In this document: one piece after another, positions 57,677 through 64,000 of the stretch
Layout: each line of letters begins with the position of its first letter
How positions within the stretch are numbered: position 1 is the stretch's first letter
Assembly (NCBI GenBank): GCA_024958655.1
Contig: JANWUR010000015.1
Coordinates: 34,264 to 98,263, forward strand
DNA: 64,000 bases
DNA from: Cyanobium sp. FGCU6
Lineage (GTDB): Bacteria > Cyanobacteriota > Cyanobacteriia > PCC-6307 > Cyanobiaceae
Direction of reading: 5' to 3'
Made by a program: the position numbers and the translations under genes
The notes under the pieces: generated by a model
Told to the model about the DNA's origin: nothing
Databases searched by the model: none
The model's input: the letters and a program-made list of their open reading frames with translations, nothing else

Positions 57677-58234
57677 ATGACGCTTGCATTCCCGCTGGTG
57701 CTGGCGGCGCTTCGGCCGGCGGGCCATCCCGACCTGCCGGCGGAGGCGGCACCGGAGCTGGCGCGGCGACTCGGCGCCGAGCGGGTGGAACTCGCCGCCG
57801 AAGAGCTCCCGCAGCAGGCCCTGGCCCGGCTGGGCTCCATCGGCAGGCCCTGGATCGCGGCGCTGCCCTGCGATCCGGGTGTCCCGCTGGACGGGGGCGG
57901 CAGCTGGGCCGAGGCCCTGGGGGCCTGGTGTCAGCCGGTGCTGCTGCTGGTGCCCGCCGATCAGCTGGAGTGCGGTCTGCCGGCGGCGGCCACGGCCCTG
58001 CTGCGCCAGTGGGGCGTGCCGCTGGTGGGCCTGCTCCAGTGGGACGGGCCCTGGAACCCGGAACGCCGTCGCGCCGACGGGCTTCCCTGGCTGGGAGCCG
58101 CCGGCGAGCTCGAAGACGGCGAGCTGCTGCTGCTGGTGGGCCGCCGGCTTCAGGCCCTCGATCCGGTGCCCCTGCAGGCCGCCGGGGCTCAGGGGGCCTT
58201 CCAGAGCGGCCCGGTGGCCTCCGCCGCCAGCTGA
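57677..58234 (+). CDS. Unassigned protein with BioD-like C-terminal half
   Basis: The 185 residues include VLLLVPADQLECGLPAAATA and LLRQWGVPLVGLLQW, which resemble the second half of dethiobiotin synthetase-type P-loop proteins. The P-loop is missing and the N-terminal half is not recognisable, so catalysis is unlikely. AGAAGG lies directly before the ATG at 57677. The 3' end overlaps the convergent LCP-like gene by 46 bases. Confidence 0.55.
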   Translation: MTLAFPLVLAALRPAGHPDLPAEAAPELARRLGAERVELAAEELPQQALARLGSIGRPWIAALPCDPGVPLDGGGSWAEALGAWCQPVLLLVPADQLECGLPAAATALLRQWGVPLVGLLQWDGPWNPERRRADGLPWLGAAGELEDGELLLLVGRRLQALDPVPLQAAGAQGAFQSGPVASAAS

Positions 58235-59226
58235 CGCAGGCCGCCGTGCTCCTTCTTCTGCGGATCCAGCGGCAGCATCGCGAACTGGATCGGGCGGTCG
58301 TCGTCGAGTCCCGCCGCCAGCACGCTCAGGGCCTCCCGGGCGGTGAGGTTGGTCTCCACCTGCCCCTGCAGCCCGGCCAGCAGGCCCGGCAGCCGGCTCA
58401 GCACCTCGGGCCGCTCAAGCCGCTCCCGCAGGCTGGTCACCACCAGCTTCTGGCTGGTGCGCCGGCTCTGTTCCCCCAGCCACTTGTCGCGGTAGCGCAC
58501 CAACTGCTCCACCTGGCGGCCATCGAGCCGCTGCAGGCCGCTCTGCAGATCGATCCTGTACTTCAGGCTCTTGTCTTCGTATTTCATGGTGGTGGGAGGG
58601 CTCACCTCCAGTCCCCCCACCTCGCTCACCAGGTGGCGCAGCGCCCCCCGCGGCAGCACCAGATAGCGATCGGGCCGGCCCGGCTCCAGCCCCACCAGTT
58701 CGCGCACCACATCGGCGGCGAGCATCGGGCCGCCGCGGCTGTAGAGATCGCCGAGGCGCACCGGCTGGGCGCTGCCCGGCAGGTTCACCGCCAGTTCCAG
58801 CGGCAGCTGCAGCACCTGCAGCGGGCCTTTCGGGTTCACCCGCACCAGCAGCAGCGTGTCCGACCGGGCGGGGCCCCGGGGTGCGGCGCCGTTGTCGGTG
58901 GCGCCCAGGGTGTCGGCGTCGCTGCCGATCACCAGCACCGTGATCGGCCGCGCCGGCTTCTCCGCCAGGGTGGCGGGCGTCACCTCCAGCTGGGTGGCCA
59001 GGGAGCGGTCGGGTTCCGGCCAGAGCAGCCCGAACAGGGTGCTGCCCACCAGGGCGCCGCCGATCGCCACCGCCAGCAGACCCAGGTCGCGGCGGAAGCG
59101 GGGATCCCGCAGCGAAGGGAGACGGAAGCGGAAGCGGAAGCGGGGTCTGCGGCCCGCAGCGGCGGTGGGATCGTCCTTCGAACGCTTGCGGGGCATGGGG
59201 TGTCGGGGATCCCAGCGGGGGGACAT
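58189..59226 (-). CDS. LytR-CpsA-Psr (LCP)-like protein, active site altered
   Basis: The 345-residue protein has a basic cytoplasmic start, one span (about 50-69, LGLLAVAIGGALVGSTLFGLL) and an extracytoplasmic LCP-fold domain. ITVLVIGSD, SDTLLLVRVNPKGPLQVL and LQRLDGRQVEQLVRYRDKW follow the family. The segment that normally reads IPRDTRVxIPG is LPLELAVNLPG, so the catalytic Arg and Asp are missing. It may have lost wall-polymer transferase activity. Starts at ATG 59226 or 59196 are both possible. Confidence 0.7.
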   Translation of the reverse strand: MSPRWDPRHPMPRKRSKDDPTAAAGRRPRFRFRFRLPSLRDPRFRRDLGLLAVAIGGALVGSTLFGLLWPEPDRSLATQLEVTPATLAEKPARPITVLVIGSDADTLGATDNGAAPRGPARSDTLLLVRVNPKGPLQVLQLPLELAVNLPGSAQPVRLGDLYSRGGPMLAADVVRELVGLEPGRPDRYLVLPRGALRHLVSEVGGLEVSPPTTMKYEDKSLKYRIDLQSGLQRLDGRQVEQLVRYRDKWLGEQSRRTSQKLVVTSLRERLERPEVLSRLPGLLAGLQGQVETNLTAREALSVLAAGLDDDRPIQFAMLPLDPQKKEHGGLRQLAAEATGPLWKAP

Positions 59227-59363
59227 CGGTGCCGGCGGGCGAGCGGATCGCTGACCACTCTGCTCCCGGGCCCGCGGCGGCCCGTGCGAATCCGGCGGCA
59301 GTGAGCGACGGCGGGGAAGCGCGACCGATAGCTTGGCCGGGCGTGGTGACCGTGCCGCCAACC

Positions 59364-60587
59364 ATGACCGCCACTCCACCCACCCCTCCCGCCGTCGCCC
59401 TCGCACCCCACGAGCGGGCCCGGCCGATGGCCCGCGACACCGTGCGCCCGGCCAGGGATCTCTGCAGCGACTGCGGCCTCTGCGACAGCCGCTGGGTGGC
59501 GTATGTGCGCCGGGCCTGCGCCTTCCTCGAGCAGCGTTTCGAGGCGATGGAGGCGGCCGCCCACGGCCGCAGCCGCAACCTCGACGACGAGAACGAGCTC
59601 TACTTCGGGGTGCACCAGCGGATGTTCACCGCCCGTCTGAACCGGCCGATCGCCGGGGCCCAGTGGACCGGGATCGTGTCGAGGATCGGCGTGCGGGCCC
59701 TGGAGACGGGCCTGGTGGATGCGGTGCTGTGCGTGGGTCAGAGCCCGGGCGATCGCTTCACACCGGTGCCCGTGCTCGCCCGCACCCCCGAGCAGGTGCT
59801 GGCGGCGCGGGTGAACAAGCCCACCCTCTCCCCCAACCTGGCGGTGCTGGAGCAGCTGCCGGGCAGCGGCATCCGGCGCCTGCTGGCGATCGGCGTAGGC
59901 TGCCAGATCCAGGCCCTGCGGGCCGTGCAGGACACCCTGCCCCTCGACGAGCTCTACGTGCTCGGCCTGCCCTGCGTCGACAACGTGAGCCGCCAGGGTC
60001 TGCAGACCTTCCTGGAGAGCGCCAGCCGCTCGCCGGCCACGGTGGTGCACTACGAGTTCATGCAGGACTTCCGCATCCACTTCCGCCACGAGGACGGCAG
60101 CGAGGAGACCGTGCCCTTCTTCGGGCTCGACACCCCGAAGCTCAAGGACGTCTTCGCTCCCAGCTGCCTGAGCTGCTTCGACTACACCAACGCCGGCGCC
60201 GATCTGGTGGTGGGCTACATGGGCGCCACCTTCGGCCGCCAGTGGATCACGGTGCGCAATCCCCGCGGCCAGCGCCTGCTCGATCTGGTGGAGGAGGAGC
60301 TCGACCAGGCGCCGGTGACCAGCCGCGGCGACCGGCGCCAGGCCGTGCAGCAGGGGATCGATGCCTACGACAAGGCCCTGAAGCTGCCGCGGTGGCTGGC
60401 GGAGGCGGTGGGATGGGTGGTGCAGCGCTTCGGCCCTGCCGGCCTGGAGTACGGCCGCTTCTCGATCGATTCCCACTTCACCCGCAACGCCCTCTGGCTG
60501 CGCCGCCATCATCCCGGGATCGCCGAGCGCCACATCCCCTCCTTCGCCCGTCGGATCGTCAGCCGCTACCGGCTCCCCTCCACGTGA
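59364..60587 (+). CDS. bciB: 3,8-divinyl chlorophyllide 8-vinyl reductase, BciB type
   Basis: The 407-residue protein of the FrhB/HCAR family has cysteines for iron-sulfur clusters in CSDCGLCDSRW and CLSCFDYTN. The FAD-binding wording is LLAIGVGCQIQALR. In cyanobacteria this ferredoxin-linked type (slr1923) reduces the 8-vinyl group of chlorophyll precursors; plants use a relative for 7-hydroxymethyl chlorophyll. ATG 59364 leaves a short Pro/Thr start. It diverges from the LCP-like gene and precedes malQ by 10 bases. Confidence 0.9.
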   Translation: MTATPPTPPAVALAPHERARPMARDTVRPARDLCSDCGLCDSRWVAYVRRACAFLEQRFEAMEAAAHGRSRNLDDENELYFGVHQRMFTARLNRPIAGAQWTGIVSRIGVRALETGLVDAVLCVGQSPGDRFTPVPVLARTPEQVLAARVNKPTLSPNLAVLEQLPGSGIRRLLAIGVGCQIQALRAVQDTLPLDELYVLGLPCVDNVSRQGLQTFLESASRSPATVVHYEFMQDFRIHFRHEDGSEETVPFFGLDTPKLKDVFAPSCLSCFDYTNAGADLVVGYMGATFGRQWITVRNPRGQRLLDLVEEELDQAPVTSRGDRRQAVQQGIDAYDKALKLPRWLAEAVGWVVQRFGPAGLEYGRFSIDSHFTRNALWLRRHHPGIAERHIPSFARRIVSRYRLPST

Positions 60588-60597
60588 GGATTCCTTC

Positions 60598-62133
60598 ATG
60601 ACCCGCGCCTGCGGCGTGCTGCTGCACCCCACCGCCCTGCCGGGACCTCCACCCTGCGGCAGCCTGGGCGCGGCGGCCCGGGAGTGGATCGAGCTACTCG
60701 CCCGCGAGGGCGTGGGGGTATGGCAGCTGCTGCCCCTGGCCCCCACCGACTCCACCGGCTCGCCCTACAGCTCCCCCAGCGGTTCGGCCCTCAATCCCTG
60801 GCTGATCGACGTCGACGATCTGATTGCCGATGGCCTGCTGCTGGAAGGCGATCGTCCCGCGCTGGTGCAGGTGGGGGACGCCGGCCGGCTGGATCCGGCC
60901 GCTGCCGGCCGCCGGGCCGCTGCCGTGGGGGTGGCCCTGCGCCGACGCTGGTCGGCCCAGCCGGCCGAGCGGCGCCAGGCCTTCGAGCGCTGGAGCCAGG
61001 GGCAGCGCGGCTGGCTCGTGGACCATTGCCGCTTCATGGTGCTGCGGCGCCTCCAGGACGGCAGGCCCTGGTGGGAGTGGCCCGGGTCGCTGGCCCAGCG
61101 CCAGCCTCGGGCTCTGCGGGCGCTGGCGGGCAGCCAGGCCCCCGCTCTGCTGGAGGAGGCCCTGCTGCAGTGGCAGCTGCAGGTGCAGTGGGACCGGCTG
61201 CGCCAGCTGGCCCATCGCTGCGGCGTGCGCCTGGTGGGGGATCTGCCCTTCTATGTCGCCCACGACAGCGCTGACGTCTGGAGCCATCGCGGCCTGTTCT
61301 CCCTGGGCCTCGACGGCAGCCTGGAGCTGCAGAGCGGCGTTCCGCCCGATTACTTCTCGGCCACGGGGCAGCTCTGGGGTACGCCGGTGTACCGCTGGTC
61401 GCGCCACTGGCTCGGGGGCTTCGGCTGGTGGCTCGACCGGCTGGAGCGCCAGCTCGAGCTGTTCGACCTGCTCCGCCTCGACCACTTCCGCGCCCTCGAG
61501 GCCTACTGGGCCGTGCCCGGTGGTGATACCACCGCCGAGAACGGCCGCTGGAAACCTTCGCCGGGCCGGCCCCTGCTGGCCCTGCTCCGCCGCCGCTGCC
61601 GCCGCCGCGGCCTGCTGCTGCCGGATGGGCGCCTGCCCCTGATCGCCGAGGATCTCGGCGTGATCACGCCGCCGGTGGAGGCCCTGCGCGATCGCTTCGC
61701 CCTGCCGGGCATGAAGATCCTGCAGTTCGCCTTCGACGGCAACGACGACAACCCGTATCTGCCCGCCAACTACCGCGGCAGCCGCTGGGTGGTCTACACC
61801 GGCACCCACGACAACGCCACCAGCCAGGGCTGGTGGCACTCCCTCGACGACGGTGCTCGCCATCGGGTGGCGCAGGCGGTGGGCGGCGAGGTGCGCGCGC
61901 CGGCCTGGCAGCTGCTGGAGCTGGCCCTGGCCTCTTCGGCCGAGCTGGCGGTGGTGCCGCTCCAGGATCTGCTGGAACTGGGCGATGAGGCCCGCTTCAA
62001 CACCCCCGGCACCATCGAAGGCAACTGGAGCTGGCGGCTCGGTCGGTCGGTGAACTCCCTGGCCGGGGCCCTGCAGGGCTACGGGGCGATGGCCTCCCGC
62101 TTCGGGCGCGGCGCCGGCGGCGCCGGCGGGTAG
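60598..62133 (+). CDS. malQ: 4-alpha-glucanotransferase
   Basis: The 511-residue GH77 enzyme disproportionates maltodextrins during glycogen breakdown. The nucleophile aspartate is in LLRLDHFRALE, the acid/base glutamate in IAEDLGVITP, and the third aspartate in YTGTHDNATSQGW. The N-terminal ACGVLLHPTALPGPP is the family start. The end overlaps the convergent RodZ-like gene by 55 bases, but neither gene's recognised domain is affected. Confidence 0.95.
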   Translation: MTRACGVLLHPTALPGPPPCGSLGAAAREWIELLAREGVGVWQLLPLAPTDSTGSPYSSPSGSALNPWLIDVDDLIADGLLLEGDRPALVQVGDAGRLDPAAAGRRAAAVGVALRRRWSAQPAERRQAFERWSQGQRGWLVDHCRFMVLRRLQDGRPWWEWPGSLAQRQPRALRALAGSQAPALLEEALLQWQLQVQWDRLRQLAHRCGVRLVGDLPFYVAHDSADVWSHRGLFSLGLDGSLELQSGVPPDYFSATGQLWGTPVYRWSRHWLGGFGWWLDRLERQLELFDLLRLDHFRALEAYWAVPGGDTTAENGRWKPSPGRPLLALLRRRCRRRGLLLPDGRLPLIAEDLGVITPPVEALRDRFALPGMKILQFAFDGNDDNPYLPANYRGSRWVVYTGTHDNATSQGWWHSLDDGARHRVAQAVGGEVRAPAWQLLELALASSAELAVVPLQDLLELGDEARFNTPGTIEGNWSWRLGRSVNSLAGALQGYGAMASRFGRGAGGAGG

Positions 62134-63059
62134 CGCCAGCTGCCGTCGCGGCCGGCCGCCAGCGGCGCCCCCCGCCAGCGAACGGCGGCGGAGCCCGCCG
62201 GCGGCGCGGGCTCCAGCGAGAGCCGGAAGGGGGGCAGCACCGGCAGGGTGAGTCGGCCTTCGAGGTTCGCCAGCACGGTGGGCGCGCCCGTGGCGCCCGC
62301 AAGCCTCAGCCGGGTGGGCCGTTCGAGCGTCAGCTCCAGGGTTCCGAGCGACAGGTCGGGGCGTTGGCCGCCTGCCCCTTCCCGTCGCAGTCGGGCCAGG
62401 GCCTGGCCGGCGTCCGCCCGCTCCAGGGGCCTCAGTTCGGGGAAGGCCCGCAGCACGGCGGTTTCCGGCTCCTTCCCCGCCGGTGCCTGTGCCGGCAGCG
62501 GCGGGATCGGGCGGCTGCTGAGCAGGCCCGCCGCCGCCAGGCGCTGCTGCTGCAGGTTGAGGAGATGGATCAGGGCGACGGTCAGCCCGGCGTAGAGGAG
62601 ACTTCCCGTCCAGGTGCCGAGGGCATCGATGCTGGCGGGATTGAACCGTCGCACGGGGCCGCTGCGCCGGGATCCCGGCGCGCGCAGGCCACCGGGAGGC
62701 AGGGCTCCTTCAAGGCTGCCGCCGGGAAGCAGCAGGTATTGCTCCAGCAGGGGCAGCATCGTGCGCAGATAGGCCGCTTCCGGCAGGCGGTCGCGCCAGC
62801 CCTTCTCCAGGGCCTCGAGCACGGTGGTGCTGATGCGCGTCGCGTGGGCAAGATCGCGCAGACCCAGGCCACGGGCCTCGCGCGCTTCCCGAAGCGTCTG
62901 GCCTGCGGCCTGCAGCGGATCCTGCGGCGGCGACGTTCCATGGCCTCCGGCGGCGGGCAGCGCACGGCCGAAACGCCCGCGCAGGCGCCCCACGAGCTGC
63001 CGCAGGGCCGGAGGGGGGGGCGGGAGGCTCAGGGGGACGGGGCCAGGAGGGCCTGCCAT
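62079..63059 (-). CDS. RodZ-like helix-turn-helix membrane protein
   Basis: The 326-residue protein has an N-terminal HTH_25 domain (about 45-115: LREAREARGLGLRDLAHATR, then VLEALEKGWRDRLPEAAYLR). A basic linker, one span (about 160-178) and a periplasmic beta-rich domain like DUF4115 follow, with LTLERPTRLRL. This is the architecture of the shape protein RodZ, although cyanobacterial members diverge. ATG 63059 overlaps the end of the pseudouridine synthase by 31 bases on the same strand. Confidence 0.75.
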   Translation of the reverse strand: MAGPPGPVPLSLPPPPPALRQLVGRLRGRFGRALPAAGGHGTSPPQDPLQAAGQTLREAREARGLGLRDLAHATRISTTVLEALEKGWRDRLPEAAYLRTMLPLLEQYLLLPGGSLEGALPPGGLRAPGSRRSGPVRRFNPASIDALGTWTGSLLYAGLTVALIHLLNLQQQRLAAAGLLSSRPIPPLPAQAPAGKEPETAVLRAFPELRPLERADAGQALARLRREGAGGQRPDLSLGTLELTLERPTRLRLAGATGAPTVLANLEGRLTLPVLPPFRLSLEPAPPAGSAAVRWRGAPLAAGRDGSWRYPPAPPAPRPKREAIAP

Positions 63060-63757
63060 TCTTGCGGCTCGAGCCGACGCCAGTGCCCCTCCGGCAGCGC
63101 TCCCAGCGCCAGTGGTCCGATGGCGACGCGCTCCAGATCGAGCACCGGATGGCCGAGCAGCTCGGCGGTGCGCCGGATCTGTCGGTTGCGCCCCTCCCGC
63201 AGCACCAGCTCCAGCCGGGTCGCGTCCGCGCGCGCCCCGAGCAGGCTGAGCGCAACGGGCTGGCTGGCGACCCCGTCGAGCGGGACGCCGCGGCGCCAGC
63301 GCTCCAGCACCTGCGGGCCGGGGCGACCCTTCACCCACACCCGGTAGGTCTTGCGGTGGCCGTAGCGGGGGTGGGTGAGCCGCAGGGTGAGGCTGCCGGC
63401 GTTGCTCAGCAGCAGGGCACCGCGGCTCTCGGCATCGAGCCGGCCCACGGGGTGGAGGCCGTGGCCCCGCCGCAGCCCGGGCGGCAGCAGATCGAGCACG
63501 GTGGCGCGGCCGTGGGGATCGCGGCAGGTGCAGAGCACTCCCGGCGGCTTGTTCAGCAGCAGGGTGAGGGGCGCGGGGGCGGCCCGCAGGGGGCGGCCGT
63601 CGATGCGGATGTCGTCGCGTTCGCCATCGGCCCGGTCGCCGAGAACCGCCACCCGGCCGTTCACCTGCACCCGGCCCTCGCGCAGCAGTGCCTCGCCCCG
63701 TCGACGGGAGCAGACGCCGGCGGCGGCGATCAGTTTCTGCAGGCGTTCCGCGGCCAT
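63029..63757 (-). CDS. Pseudouridine synthase, RsuA/RluB family
   Basis: The 242-residue protein has an N-terminal S4 RNA-binding domain (about 3-50, LQKLIAAAGVCSRRRGEALL) and a catalytic domain with the active aspartate in GRLDAESRGALLLSNAG. LLNKPPGVLCT and REGRNRQIRRTAELLGHPV are family blocks. Members modify rRNA, usually 23S (RluB) or 16S (RsuA); the exact site cannot be told from sequence. The next gene on the right is divergent. Confidence 0.9.
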   Translation of the reverse strand: MAAERLQKLIAAAGVCSRRRGEALLREGRVQVNGRVAVLGDRADGERDDIRIDGRPLRAAPAPLTLLLNKPPGVLCTCRDPHGRATVLDLLPPGLRRGHGLHPVGRLDAESRGALLLSNAGSLTLRLTHPRYGHRKTYRVWVKGRPGPQVLERWRRGVPLDGVASQPVALSLLGARADATRLELVLREGRNRQIRRTAELLGHPVLDLERVAIGPLALGALPEGHWRRLEPQEWQALLAPSP

Positions 63758-63852
63758 CAGCGGGATCAGCGGGGAGCGGAGGTGGGGCGCGGTGGAGGGG
63801 GCGGCGGAATTCTGCCGCCAGGGCGGATCCGCTCCGGGAAAGGATGGTATGT

Positions 63853-63876
63853 TTACGAAACCAATTAGTTTCGTAA
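63853..63876. promoter_or_regulatory. Perfect 9-bp inverted repeat upstream of a sigma factor
   Basis: TTACGAAAC and GTTTCGTAA flank CAATTA, an AT-rich near-dyad centred on AATT. It ends 9 bases before the sigma-factor ATG, in an otherwise GC-rich area. This is suitable as a repressor operator or a 5' UTR hairpin covering the ribosome-binding region. I cannot name the binding protein. Confidence 0.6.
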
Positions 63877-63885
63877 CGCGGAACG

Positions 63886-64000
63886 ATGCCTTCGATCACC
63901 GTCGCGACCTCCGCTTCGGCCCTGGCCGGCACCGGCGATTCGCTCCGCTCCTACCTGCGTGACATCGGCCGGGTGCCGCTGCTCAGCCACGAGCAGGAGA
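63886..64000 (+). CDS. RNA polymerase sigma-70 factor, 3' part outside window
   Basis: ATG 63886 opens a frame reading MPSITVATSASALAG, then SLRSYLRDIGRVPLLSHEQE before the window ends. The latter block is region 1.2 of sigma-70 factors of groups 1 and 2. The very short N-terminal part before region 1.2 suggests a group-2 (SigB/C/D/E-like) factor rather than the primary one. The inverted repeat just upstream may regulate it. Confidence 0.85.
   Translation, partial: MPSITVATSASALAGTGDSLRSYLRDIGRVPLLSHEQE

Overview
The window looks like a chromosomal segment of a GC-rich alpha-cyanobacterium of the Cyanobium / freshwater-coastal Synechococcus type. The evidence is an NDH-1MS CO2-uptake operon (ndhD3-cupA-cupS), a PetH ferredoxin-NADP reductase with a CpcD-like phycobilisome-linker domain, a SasA clock kinase with a KaiB-like domain, the zwf-opcA pair, BciB, a CpeS/CpcS-like protein and a cyanobacterial-type group-2/primary sigma factor start. 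Gene density is very high, with many 4-nt ATGA/GTGA overlaps. Most of the window is strongly GC-rich (the line 10561-10620 counts 44/60 G+C), while the first 2.65 kb is visibly less so (1381-1440 counts 30/60). No CRISPR array, insertion sequence, integrase or rRNA gene is visible. The only gene-free stretch of about 300 bases (49719-50035) holds a terminator and a tRNA-Glu gene.

Layout. 1-2647: two c-di-GMP signalling proteins, the first cut by the window edge. 2810-6094: ndhD3-cupA-cupS, without the ndhF3 that normally precedes ndhD3. 6167-12863: another diguanylate cyclase, then an amino-acid ABC transporter operon with two tandem lipoprotein binding proteins, two permeases and an ATPase. 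12901-16972: a GAP-family membrane protein diverging from a pair of overlapping genes, an acetolactate-decarboxylase-like/CARDB protein and a dicarboxylate-symporter/solute-binding-protein chimera. 16999-24682: a GH57 enzyme, a NYN nuclease, leuA and several membrane or unassigned proteins. 

24780-32279 is the most interesting region. A guanidine-I riboswitch is followed by a nickel-type guanidine hydrolase (GdmH), its HypA-like and HypB-like nickel chaperones, a type III glutamine-synthetase-like ligase, a three-part guanidine-type ABC importer and a Rieske oxygenase. The genes are spaced by only a few bases or overlap, apart from 64 bases before the importer. They read as an import-hydrolysis-assimilation system for guanidine. 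The Rieske protein is an unexpected extra that might release guanidine from a substituted precursor.

32288-43000: small coiled-coil proteins, an ATP-grasp ligase, SemiSWEET plus two CrcB fluoride channels, a PgpH-like HD phosphodiesterase, folD, crtE, a PAP2-like protein, a RecD-like helicase with no ordinary start codon, and membrane proteins. 42303-48912 is a minus-strand block: GAP protein, acylphosphatase, cobB, opcA, zwf, petH. 49101-64000: SRPBCC protein, tRNA-Glu, sasA, a lyase-fold protein, pepN, a GHL10-type hydrolase, prs, an LCP-like protein with a degraded active site, bciB, malQ, a RodZ-like protein, a pseudouridine synthase, and the first codons of a sigma factor behind a perfect 9-bp inverted repeat.
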